From: a virus
DNA length: 37,425 nucleotides
Strand: one strand, 5' to 3'
IMG/VR virus record: IMGVR_UViG_3300022074_000140
Span: 1 to 37,425 of that record
Positions 32,613 through 37,425 of the stretch are shown one piece after another. How positions within the stretch are numbered: position 1 is the stretch's first letter; each line of letters begins with the position of its first letter. The position numbers were made by a program, and so were the translations under genes. The notes under the pieces are model-generated. The model was not told the origin of the DNA, ran no database searches, and saw only the letters and a list, made by a program, of their open reading frames with translations.

Positions 32613-32655
32613 TGATTGTCTTCTCCGGCTGTCTCATGAGGTGCAGGTGCATCAT

Positions 32656-32733
32656 CGGCCCGAGTGTACACGGCCCGCAATCGGCCCGCAATCGGCCCGT
32701 GTTCGCTTCGGCCCGCGGCCCGAGACCGGCCCG
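32656..32733. repeat. array of seven CGGCCCG repeats
   Basis: Copies start at 32656, 32671, 32682, 32693, 32709, 32716 and 32727. Several neighbours are 11 bp apart, close to one helical turn, so a protein could bind them on one face. GTGTACAC overlaps the first gap. The array lies upstream of the HTH regulator and downstream of a small Cys gene, with no gene of its own. It looks like an iteron-type origin or a cooperative operator. Confidence 0.65.
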
Positions 32734-32741
32734 CCCGACGG

Positions 32742-32755
32742 CGGGATCGATCCCG
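32742..32755. promoter_or_regulatory. perfect 14-bp palindrome, probable operator
   Basis: CGGGATCGATCCCG is perfectly symmetric. It sits 9 bp from the CGGCCCG repeat array and 130 bp upstream of the HTH regulator gene. It is typical in size for a dimeric repressor site. Its binding protein is unknown; the adjacent HTH protein is the simplest candidate. Confidence 0.55.
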
Positions 32756-32783
32756 AGCTGCGCCAGCCCTGGCTGTGTTGGAT

Positions 32784-33023
32784 TCATTCGCCATCATTGA
32801 TGTACCCAACCCGCGCGTGGTCAAATCTTCCGCATTTGTTGCAACGGAGCAAGACCGATGTGCCGCGGTGACCTTCCGAGATATTTGGTTCGGTATCTAA
32901 TTCGCGTCCGGTTTTACTCTCAACACAAAACAAGCCACCGCAGCCGGGGCGGCTATCGGTGAGGGTTGGAGTGCATCGCCCGATGCTCTCTCCGGGATCT
33001 GGTAAGCGGGTTAGTTTTTTCAT
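32784..33023 (-). CDS. small Cys-containing protein, 79 aa
   Basis: Starts MKKLTRLPDPGESIGRC and ends CNKCGRFDHARVGYINDGE. It contains five Cys, including C..G...C and CNKC, compatible with one zinc site. The ATG overlaps the stop of the gp88-like gene as ATGA, which supports a real coupled gene. Function not recognised. The repeat array and palindrome follow its stop. Confidence 0.55.
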   Translation of the reverse strand: MKKLTRLPDPGESIGRCTPTLTDSRPGCGGLFCVESKTGRELDTEPNISEGHRGTSVLLRCNKCGRFDHARVGYINDGE

Positions 33024-33805
33024 GGGTGGACCGGGTAGACGATCCCAGCGATACGATCATCCGCGCACAATGTGCAGCGCCCGCAGTGGTGCGCTTCGCC
33101 CGCCGCGCCGCGGGTGTACTTGGCGGCGACTGCTGGGCAAACTGCGTTTCTCCCGGATCGGTCCCGGAGAATCGCGGCGGATTCGTGCAGGCGTGATAGT
33201 GGCGGGCGTTCCATGGATCCCCCAACTGTCGAGCATGCCCCGCGGGTCTTCTTCCAATCGGCATTGGGGACCGACTGCCGGACTACGATTTTCCCTCCGT
33301 CAAGCGGTCCCCCGCTGTATCGGATTCCCCGGAAGAGTGCGCGGTATTGGCGTGCTTTGGCTGCTGATTCGACTGGGCAGTGAATCGGGATCCCCAAGCC
33401 CGCGACGGTCTTGGTGAGTTGCCGAATGGCGGCGGCGGTTTTGCCGCGGGGGTTTTTGGGCAAGGATCCAAACGCCGAGAATCTGAACCATGGCGGGCGG
33501 TTGCCGAGTATGTCCATGGCGAGGATTTCCCGCTCTGCTTTGGCTGCGATAGCGGCGGGCGTTTCGTCTTCGTGCCGGTCCAGTTTGGCGGCGAGGTTTC
33601 TCCGTCTGGGGCTCGCCTCAAGCGTGGCGGCATAGCATCGGGCGGTTTTGGGTGAGGCGTGCGGGCTGCTGCTGTTTGGGTGATAGGGGCAAGCGGTGGC
33701 GCAGTGTTTGCCCCCGCTGCGTCCAAAGTTGAGCGCCACCGATCCGGGGCAACCTTTGCCAAAGCTGCCTAGAGCTGGTTTGTTGTTCAGTACGGCTAAT
33801 TGCAT
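33020..33805 (-). CDS. gp88-like Cys-rich protein
   Basis: 261 residues from ATG 33805, chosen because GGAG lies at ideal spacing. Longer frames would run back through the divergent plus-strand gene. Visible features: NNKPALGSFGKGCPGSVALN, HCATACPYHP, CYAATLEASPRR near 60-75, then PWFRFSAFGSLP, and a final CGRCTLCADDRIAGIVYPVH. This layout resembles the gene product 88 family of mycobacteriophages and others, whose function I do not know. Cys spacing suggests metal or Fe-S binding. Confidence 0.65.
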   Translation of the reverse strand: MQLAVLNNKPALGSFGKGCPGSVALNFGRSGGKHCATACPYHPNSSSPHASPKTARCYAATLEASPRRRNLAAKLDRHEDETPAAIAAKAEREILAMDILGNRPPWFRFSAFGSLPKNPRGKTAAAIRQLTKTVAGLGIPIHCPVESAAKARQYRALFRGIRYSGGPLDGGKIVVRQSVPNADWKKTRGACSTVGGSMERPPLSRLHESAAILRDRSGRNAVCPAVAAKYTRGAAGEAHHCGRCTLCADDRIAGIVYPVHP

Positions 33806-33928
33806 CGTTTTGGTCTCCAAGTCGTAGATTCGTAAAATCCTGGGCTCCATGCCCGACGGCGTTATAACATCTTCTACTGTTCCGTGGTACACTTGGCGCG
33901 GCAATAGTGCCAAACTGGAGTTTTTACA
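33806..33928. promoter_or_regulatory. divergent promoter region with a start-associated hairpin
   Basis: This stretch separates a minus-strand gene from the only plus-strand gene of the right half. Toward the right, TACACT at 33887-33893 could be a -10 box. It is followed by a GGCA-ATAG-TGCC hairpin at 33900-33911, then AACTGGAGT before the ATG. The order -10, hairpin, AACTGGAGT repeats the plan of the modules at 35065-37183 with another stem. Toward the left a TTATAA occurs near 33863. The -35 boxes are unclear. Confidence 0.45.
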
Positions 33929-34696
33929 ATGAATGATTCTCGTATCGAATGTTCCCCATTTTCGGAGCCCATGGACGTGGTCCGGTCTGGGATCTCCTTT
34001 TTCGGTCCCCCGTCCCCCGGTGGCGTTGGCTTTGGGTGGTTTGGAATCCCTGCCGAGTATGTCGCGCATGCAATGAAGGCGGGCATTCGGTTCGCTCAGA
34101 CTCCCGAGGTGGCTGGGCATTTCCGATGGTGTCGTGTGTCGGGTATGGCTTTCGGGAAATTGATCGTGGGAGAGGGCGAGCATATTACAGACGCGCACCT
34201 GCTCCTAGATTCGTTTGGTTTGACCGATCCCGATTGTACTTTTGACGTTTACCCTACCGAGCCGTTGCAGCGTATCCCGGTGCGGTCGGATCCTTGGACG
34301 TTCGAACAGTTTGAGAACCATATGTCCCACCTTCCTTTGTACGATTGTTCTGGGGTCTTGGATCTCCCGCGGGATGTGAGTGATAGAGGGCGCAACTTCT
34401 CGCCCTCTCTCCGGCGGCGGTTGGTCAAGTCCTGCTATAGGACGATGCCGCTGGTTCCAACTGAGGGCAAGGTTTACAGTTTCCGCGGGTTGGTGAGTGC
34501 AATGCTCGAGGATGAGATTGGGTTGGGTGTGAATGATCTTCCTGATTCGTCGGAGTGGTCCGATTTGTGGGAAGCGGGCGAGATTGTAACCCCCGCCGAT
34601 GTGGCGTACGCGGCGGCGTTGGTTCTGGAGGGCAGCGACCGATACACTTTTGAGGGTATGGAGTCCCTTTCGCCGGTTCTCAGTTTGTATTTCTGA
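33929..34696 (+). CDS. isolated plus-strand protein of unknown function, 255 aa
   Basis: Soluble, with no signal peptide or membrane span. Aromatic/Gly-rich near the N terminus (SFFGPPSPGGVGFGWFGIPA) with an acidic C-terminal half that looks helical (DSSEWSDLWEAGEIVTPADV). I recognise no family. It is the only plus-strand gene between 2.9 kb and the right end, with its own leader (AACTGGAGT before ATG) and its own terminator. It is therefore an independent transcription unit, like the morons or orphan early genes of other phages. Confidence 0.7.
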   Translation: MNDSRIECSPFSEPMDVVRSGISFFGPPSPGGVGFGWFGIPAEYVAHAMKAGIRFAQTPEVAGHFRWCRVSGMAFGKLIVGEGEHITDAHLLLDSFGLTDPDCTFDVYPTEPLQRIPVRSDPWTFEQFENHMSHLPLYDCSGVLDLPRDVSDRGRNFSPSLRRRLVKSCYRTMPLVPTEGKVYSFRGLVSAMLEDEIGLGVNDLPDSSEWSDLWEAGEIVTPADVAYAAALVLEGSDRYTFEGMESLSPVLSLYF

Positions 34697-34718
34697 TCCT
34701 GCTGCGGCGGGTTGATGT

Positions 34719-34755
34719 GCGGGCGGCTCCTTCGGGGGTCGCCCGCTGTCGTTTC
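34719..34755 (+). terminator. terminator with UUCG tetraloop for the plus-strand gene
   Basis: A 12-bp stem (GCGGGCGGCTCC facing GGGGTCGCCCGC, with two G-T pairs) closes a TTCG tetraloop, followed by a short T-containing tail (TGTCGTTT). It lies 22 bp after the stop codon and next to an oppositely oriented terminator, giving convergent termination between the two units. Confidence 0.8.
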
Positions 34756-34760
34756 AGGGC

Positions 34761-34801
34761 GAAACGAAAAGAGCCCGCCGCGGGTGGATTGCGGCGGGCT
34801 C
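34761..34801 (-). terminator. terminator, first copy of the repeated 31-nt hairpin
   Basis: GAGCCCGCCGC and its perfect complement form an 11-bp stem around a 9-nt loop (34771-34801); in the minus direction TTTTCGTTTC follows. It lies 23 bp after the stop of the 79-residue gene. The stem and loop are identical to the copies at 35859-35889 and 36729-36759. Confidence 0.85.
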
Positions 34802-34824
34802 CGGTGTGGGGCGATAGTTGGCGG

Positions 34825-35064
34825 TCACATTGCCAGCATTATTGGATCGAGGCTTTCGGGGCCGTGTTCGTCCCAAGCGGCGGCGCTCACTTCTTGCGTG
34901 CCGTGGCTCTTGGTGAAGTCCCGGCTGCATACGTCAAAGCGGATTTTTCCCTCTTCGCGGTCTGCTGGGTCAATCAATACTTCACGGCTGATAGTGGGCA
35001 AATAGATCCAAAGCAGGGTTACGCTTGGGTGTCGTCCGTCGCGGCTGATGATTTTTTCGAGCAT
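34825..35064 (-). CDS. small protein of unknown function, 79 aa
   Basis: MLEKIISRDGRHPSVTLLWI, then YLPTISREVLIDPADREEGK: a short mixed alpha/beta, soluble protein with no recognised motif. The ATG is preceded by the conserved leader (hairpin plus AACTGGAG), which fixes the start. A TTGCAA/TACAAT promoter overlaps the end of the upstream lysozyme gene, so it can be transcribed on its own. It ends at a copy of the repeated terminator. Confidence 0.6.
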   Translation of the reverse strand: MLEKIISRDGRHPSVTLLWIYLPTISREVLIDPADREEGKIRFDVCSRDFTKSHGTQEVSAAAWDEHGPESLDPIMLAM

Positions 35065-35132
35065 GTGATTCTCCAGTTCTGCGGGGCTCTCCCGCTGGGG
35101 TCATTGTAAGGGGCAGCGCTTCAGGATTGCAA
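35065..35132 (-). promoter_or_regulatory. promoter and start-associated hairpin, copy C
   Basis: Minus-strand TTGCAA (35127-35132), 18-bp spacer, TACAAT (35103-35108), then a GCGGG-AGAGC-CCCGC hairpin (35081-35095), and AACTGGAG just before the ATG. The promoter lies inside the 3' end of the endolysin gene. Confidence 0.75.
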
Positions 35133-35673
35133 GTCCGCGCCCGATATATCGGTTCTTGTTCCGGGCGGCGGTCCCGGTCTTCTGGGCGTGGCGTGGTCCT
35201 GCGTTCCAAAGCCCGAATATCTCCGCGGGGGTCTCTGCTCCGTAGCGGTCAACGTATCCCCGTAGGGCGCGGAGGCTTTCGGCAAGGTCTGCGGCAAGGT
35301 GATACGGGCGCTCGGGTGTTCCAAGGTGTTCTTGTGCGTCTTGCCATGCGCCGCGGTGTATGGCAAGGGGGCCGAGTCCATCGCCTCCGTCGTGGCTGAT
35401 GGGTCCGAGTCTCCCGCTGCTCTCCAGTTGGTGGATCGTCCATTCTACGGGCGAGCGGTACGGGCTTGGGGCATGAGCTGCGCGGGGGGTTGTGGCTTTG
35501 GGCGCTGCTGGGGGGGTTTTGGCCGTTGCCCTGGCCGTCGCCCTGGCATCAAGCTGTAGCGGCGGGTTTGCCTGCGGCGGGCTTTGTTGGGGCTTTGGTC
35601 GTGTGTTGGCGGCAATGGCTGCCCCAAGGGTGAAGGCGAGCAAGGCGCTCGCGGCGTGTTGTGATAGTTGCAT
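35101..35673 (-). CDS. secreted lysozyme-like endolysin (i-type lysozyme-like fold)
   Basis: 190 residues from ATG 35673, placed by the conserved leader. An N-terminal hydrophobic segment (residues 8-22, ending AAIAANT) is a likely signal peptide, followed by a Pro/Ala-rich linker to about 72. The catalytic domain has QLESSG (E84), Asp residues near 95-98, GPLAIHRGAW (101-110), RYG and WNAGP (156-160). E..SG, GP.QI-like, W and NxGP are the landmarks of invertebrate-type lysozymes and related bacterial proteins. It probably cleaves peptidoglycan after export by the host Sec system. The exact bond is unknown. Confidence 0.65.
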   Translation of the reverse strand: MQLSQHAASALLAFTLGAAIAANTRPKPQQSPPQANPPLQLDARATARATAKTPPAAPKATTPRAAHAPSPYRSPVEWTIHQLESSGRLGPISHDGGDGLGPLAIHRGAWQDAQEHLGTPERPYHLAADLAESLRALRGYVDRYGAETPAEIFGLWNAGPRHAQKTGTAARNKNRYIGRGLAILKRCPLQ

Positions 35674-35722
35674 CGTGGGTACTCCAGTCCCGCGGGGCTC
35701 TCCCGCTGGGCTTCTTACTGTA
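35674..35722 (-). promoter_or_regulatory. start-associated hairpin leader, copy D
   Basis: The GCGGG-AGAGC-CCCGC hairpin (35692-35706) is followed by GGGACTGGAGT and the endolysin ATG. TACAGT at 35717-35722 is the likely -10 box. No TTGCA-type -35 box is seen 17-18 bp upstream, unlike copies A-C. Between this and the terminator at 35889 there is no credible gene. Confidence 0.6.
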
Positions 35723-35846
35723 TCGGCTGCGTGGCGTGGTCGTCTTGGGTCTTCGGTGGTCGCTGCGGGTTGTTCCGGTTGTGCCGGTCGTGCGGGCGCT
35801 GCTGGGGCTCTGGGCTCCGCTGGCGTGCGCCCTGGAGTTGGGCGGG

Positions 35847-35889
35847 GCGAAACTAAAAGAGCCCGCCGCGGGTGGATTGCGGCGGGCTC
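35847..35889 (-). terminator. terminator, second copy of the repeated 31-nt hairpin
   Basis: Same 11-bp stem and 9-nt loop as the copy at 34771-34801, followed on the minus strand by TTTTAGTTTCGC. It lies 27 bp after the stop of the 186-residue gene, with an ACTATCGCC motif between them. Confidence 0.85.
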
Positions 35890-35915
35890 CAAACTGAAGG
35901 CGATAGTGTGCGGCG

Positions 35916-36476
35916 TTATCTTCCGCCGATGTGCCAGTGGCTCACGTCTCCCTCGTGGTCGTAAGTGATAACCATAGATCCGGGTCCGTTTTGTTCTGGA
36001 TCTCTCCAAGCCTCGAGGGGGTAAATGAGTCCGTCGGGCGCTTGAAGCATCAAGGTGGCGACATCGTCGCCGGTTCCGTATTCGTCATCGTCCGGGCATA
36101 GAACTAAGCCGACGATCTTGGACCCGATTAAATGCTTGGCAAGCGATTTTTGTTGCGGGTCTTTGGCTTTGGTGGGGTGCAGCAAGTTGGGAAGCGTCTT
36201 TCCGTACAATTCGAATTCTTCAGGCATTTCTTTCTCCAGTTCTTTTGGGTGGGTGTGGTGTTCAGGCATTCCGAGCATGTCCCGGCGTGCTTCTGCGAGT
36301 GTTGTGTAAGGTCCGTTCAGGTGGTCGCAACCGTCCGTATTCGAGTACCATTGGTTCATGCCGGGGGGGAAGTTTACCCACAGGAAAGCGTGAAACTCTC
36401 CACGTTCGATTTCTTCCTCGGTGCGGATGATGCGTGCGTCGTTTGGGACGTTTTCCCATGTGATCTCGTCAACCAT
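35916..36476 (-). CDS. protein of unknown function, 186 aa, with probable internal start
   Basis: Begins MVDEITWENVPNDARIIRTE; GGAAGG precedes the ATG. The N-terminal part has GPYTTLAEARRDMLGM, and the C-terminal part LMLQAPDGLIYPLEAWRDPE and VITYDHEGDVSHWHIGG. No family recognised; acidic and soluble. ATG 36227 in the same frame (Met84) has AACTGGAG 6 nt upstream, exactly the cassette-type binding site, so a shorter 103-residue form (from MPEEFELYGK) is likely. Either the gene makes two products or two ancestral genes have fused. Confidence 0.65.
   Translation of the reverse strand: MVDEITWENVPNDARIIRTEEEIERGEFHAFLWVNFPPGMNQWYSNTDGCDHLNGPYTTLAEARRDMLGMPEHHTHPKELEKEMPEEFELYGKTLPNLLHPTKAKDPQQKSLAKHLIGSKIVGLVLCPDDDEYGTGDDVATLMLQAPDGLIYPLEAWRDPEQNGPGSMVITYDHEGDVSHWHIGGR
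36228..36241 (-). promoter_or_regulatory. internal ribosome binding site AACTGGAG before Met84
   Basis: AACTGGAG (36234-36241) is followed by six purine-rich bases and ATG 36227, in frame with the longer gene. The eight bases match the site used by copies A, B and C of the start-associated module. No hairpin precedes this one. Confidence 0.5.
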
Positions 36477-36478
36477 GT

Positions 36479-36646
36479 TTAATCCTTCCCGCCGCGCTCA
36501 AGTTTGGCGATTTGACGGCTAACCTGTTTCGCCTTGTGGTGCATCAGCGATGCGGTCGCTTTGTCCGTGGCGTTTTGGCATTGCCGGGCATTGATCTGCT
36601 CGAGGCGCTTGAGTCGCTCGAGTTGCATTCGGGGTGCGGTGTTCAT
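36479..36646 (-). CDS. small helical basic protein, 55 aa
   Basis: MNTAPRMQLERLKRLEQINA, then a Gln/Lys-rich helix ending AKLERGGKD: probably one long helix or coiled coil. The start is fixed by the conserved leader and AACTGGAG. It is the first gene of a two-gene cassette with the 186-residue gene, 2 bp apart. Function unknown. Confidence 0.6.
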   Translation of the reverse strand: MNTAPRMQLERLKRLEQINARQCQNATDKATASLMHHKAKQVSRQIAKLERGGKD

Positions 36647-36715
36647 TTTTACTCCAGTTCTGCGGGGCTCTCCCGCTGTGTGGTCCATGGTACACCGTTG
36701 GCGATAGTGCTGCAA
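36647..36715 (-). promoter_or_regulatory. promoter and start-associated hairpin, copy B
   Basis: Minus-strand TTGCAG (36710-36715), 17-bp spacer, TACCAT (36687-36692), then GGACCACACA, a GCGGG-AGAGC-CCCGC hairpin (36662-36676) and AACTGGAGT before the ATG. Nearly identical to copy A. Confidence 0.8.
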
Positions 36716-36716
36716 G

Positions 36717-36759
36717 GCGAAACGCAAAGAGCCCGCCGCGGGTGGATTGCGGCGGGCTC
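36717..36759 (-). terminator. terminator, third copy of the repeated 31-nt hairpin
   Basis: Same 11-bp stem and 9-nt loop as the copies at 34771 and 35859, followed on the minus strand by TTTGCGTTTCGC. It lies 22 bp after the stop of the 110-residue gene and 2 bp before the next -35 box, so one cassette ends where the next begins. Confidence 0.85.
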
Positions 36760-36781
36760 AGGAGGGAGGACGGTGGGGGGG

Positions 36782-37114
36782 TTACTTGTTCGCTTGTCGG
36801 ACCATGTCCCGATGCTCCGTCAGGCGGTGCTGGAGGTGTTCGCGTACCTTTTCGCGTGATTTGTCGCCGATGCGGCGAAGCGTTTCCTCGTTGTATTGGT
36901 CTTGGACCTGCTTGATGATCCGGGTAACGGTGTGTAGGTCCACAATGAACGACGCAGGATAATCGCCATTCTCCTGCTCGACGTGTGCAAGGTTCTCCAT
37001 GGTGTCAACGAGGCGATCCATCTCGGGCATGCCTACGCGGCGGTCTAATTCCATCATGCGAAGGGCGATAGTATTGGAAATCTCATCAAGTTCGGTTTGG
37101 GTTGGGTTGGTCAT
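36782..37114 (-). CDS. helical protein of unknown function, 110 aa
   Basis: From ATG 37114, fixed by the leader: MTNPTQTELDEISNTIALRM, then a charged helical body and SREKVREHLQHRLTEHRDMV near the end. Soluble, no Cys, likely a helical bundle. No family recognised. It forms a complete cassette of its own (promoter, hairpin leader, gene, terminator). An in-frame extension upstream to 37156 would translate the leader hairpin and is not accepted. Confidence 0.65.
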   Translation of the reverse strand: MTNPTQTELDEISNTIALRMMELDRRVGMPEMDRLVDTMENLAHVEQENGDYPASFIVDLHTVTRIIKQVQDQYNEETLRRIGDKSREKVREHLQHRLTEHRDMVRQANK

Positions 37115-37183
37115 GTTTACTCCAGTTCTGCGGGTCTTTCCCGCTATGTGGTCCATGGTACTCGGGCTCTTCTTCTATTGCAA
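37115..37183 (-). promoter_or_regulatory. promoter and start-associated hairpin, copy A
   Basis: Minus-strand TTGCAA (37178-37183), 17-bp spacer, TACCAT (37155-37160), GGACCACATA, a GCGGG-AAAGA-CCCGC hairpin (37130-37144), then AACTGGAGT before the ATG. The loop differs from copy B while the stem is kept. Confidence 0.8.
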
Positions 37184-37425
37184 GGGTTCGCGTGCATTTT
37201 TTGGTGAGACCTGGGTGATGAGCTGAAATCCGTACCGGCTCGGCTGGGTGCGTCTTCGGTCCATACTTGTGGTTCTGCTGCATGAGTGGAGCGCCCGCGG
37301 GTGCGCGTCTTCTGTATGTCTGGCGATAGTACGGGCGAGCGTCTGCGCGTTGTCTTGGCTTGGGCATGCGGGCGCGGTGGGATGGTGGCGCGGGCGTGGT
37401 TTGCGTTGGCGGTTCGGCTCGTGGC
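37184..37425. other. GC-rich right end without a recognised gene
   Basis: A minus-strand frame starting near 37367 runs into copy A of the leader and looks non-coding (Arg/Pro/His-rich). One ACTATCGCC motif lies at 37322-37330 (minus sense), as in the other cassettes. A GCGCCCGCGGGTGCGC near-palindrome occurs near 37290-37305. The region may hold the end of another cassette that continues beyond the window. Confidence 0.4.

Noticed and set aside
32558-32824. 88-residue minus-strand frame through the CGGCCCG array
   Set aside because: It translates the repeat array and palindrome into Arg/Ala repeats and overlaps the HTH gene start; it reads as non-coding.
33806-34198. Upstream extension of the gp88-like gene to 392 residues
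   Set aside because: It runs opposite to the whole first third of the plus-strand gene; ATG 33805 has an ideal GGAG site and begins the conserved part.
34982-35209. 75-residue minus-strand frame
   Set aside because: It overlaps the end of the endolysin gene, copy C of the leader and the start of the 79-residue gene in another frame; Arg/Pro-rich shadow.
35674-36009. N-terminal extension of the endolysin to 302 residues
   Set aside because: It would translate the leader hairpin and the repeated terminator; the conserved ACTGGAG leader fixes the start at 35673, right before a signal peptide.
37086-37367. 93-residue minus-strand frame at the right end
   Set aside because: It reads through promoter and leader copy A, with Arg/His/Pro-rich composition and no recognisable features.
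1-37425. tRNA genes, CRISPR arrays, integrase, insertion sequences, phage RNA or DNA polymerase
   Set aside because: I looked for T-loop signatures, regularly spaced repeats with spacers, recombinase and transposase motifs, and polymerase motifs, and found none. The CGGCCCG array is too short and too closely spaced for CRISPR.

Overview
The window is a large part, possibly nearly all, of a double-stranded DNA phage genome with a T7-like (podovirus) virion. The evidence is a head-to-tail connector portal, a capsid and scaffold pair, tail tubular proteins A and B, three consecutive internal virion-type proteins (one of about 2,100 residues) and a tail fibre with a T7 gp17-type N terminus. I see no RNA polymerase, DNA polymerase, integrase, tRNA or CRISPR array. 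The host is unknown. The small basic protein families at the left end are, from memory, common in aquatic phages. The i-type-lysozyme-like endolysin and one PEP-CTERM-like tail hint weakly at a Planctomycetes-like host, but this is inference only.

Layout. (1) 100-2859, plus strand: nine tightly overlapping genes. They encode a possible small terminase, a conserved phage protein, a run of very small Lys/Arg-rich proteins (HNH-like, DUF5872-like, DUF6321-like and others) and a virion-type protein. (2) 2839-5338, minus: a conserved 90-residue protein, a metallophosphoesterase, three small membrane proteins that look like a lysis cassette, a structural-type protein and a Bbp19-like protein. (3) 5319-25347, minus: the morphogenesis block, read right to left as scaffold, capsid, capsid-associated protein, tail tube A, tail tube B, three internal proteins, fibre, large terminase, small membrane protein, portal. 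(4) 25347-32612, minus: DNA metabolism, with a RusA resolvase, SF2 helicase, ParB-like/zinc protein, C5-cytosine methylase, a gene-free structured stretch of 347 bp, a small SSB-tail protein, ERF annealing protein, Cas4-like Fe-S nuclease and an HTH regulator. (5) 32613-37425: a visibly more GC-rich accessory or early region. It has an array of seven CGGCCCG repeats beside a 14-bp palindrome, a gp88-like protein, one isolated plus-strand gene, an endolysin and several small genes.

The most unusual feature is how region 5 is built. Four minus-strand genes start behind the same 5' module: a -10 hexamer of TAC form, a GCGGG-N5-CCCGC hairpin, then ACTGGAG as ribosome binding site. Three of them also have a TTGCAR -35 box at 17-18 bp. 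Transcription units end in an identical 31-nt hairpin terminator, present three times. These are self-contained promoter/leader/gene/terminator cassettes, similar in concept to the start-associated sequences known from some actinobacteriophages.

Almost all other genes overlap by 1-8 nt (ATGA, GTGA, TGATG, TAATG), which points to translational coupling in long operons. Breaks occur only at a few hairpins: after the annealing gene, after the capsid-associated gene and in the right-hand cassettes. The recombination genes (Cas4-like nuclease, ERF, RusA, helicase) form a coherent single-strand annealing and junction-processing set. The methylase probably protects phage DNA from host restriction.
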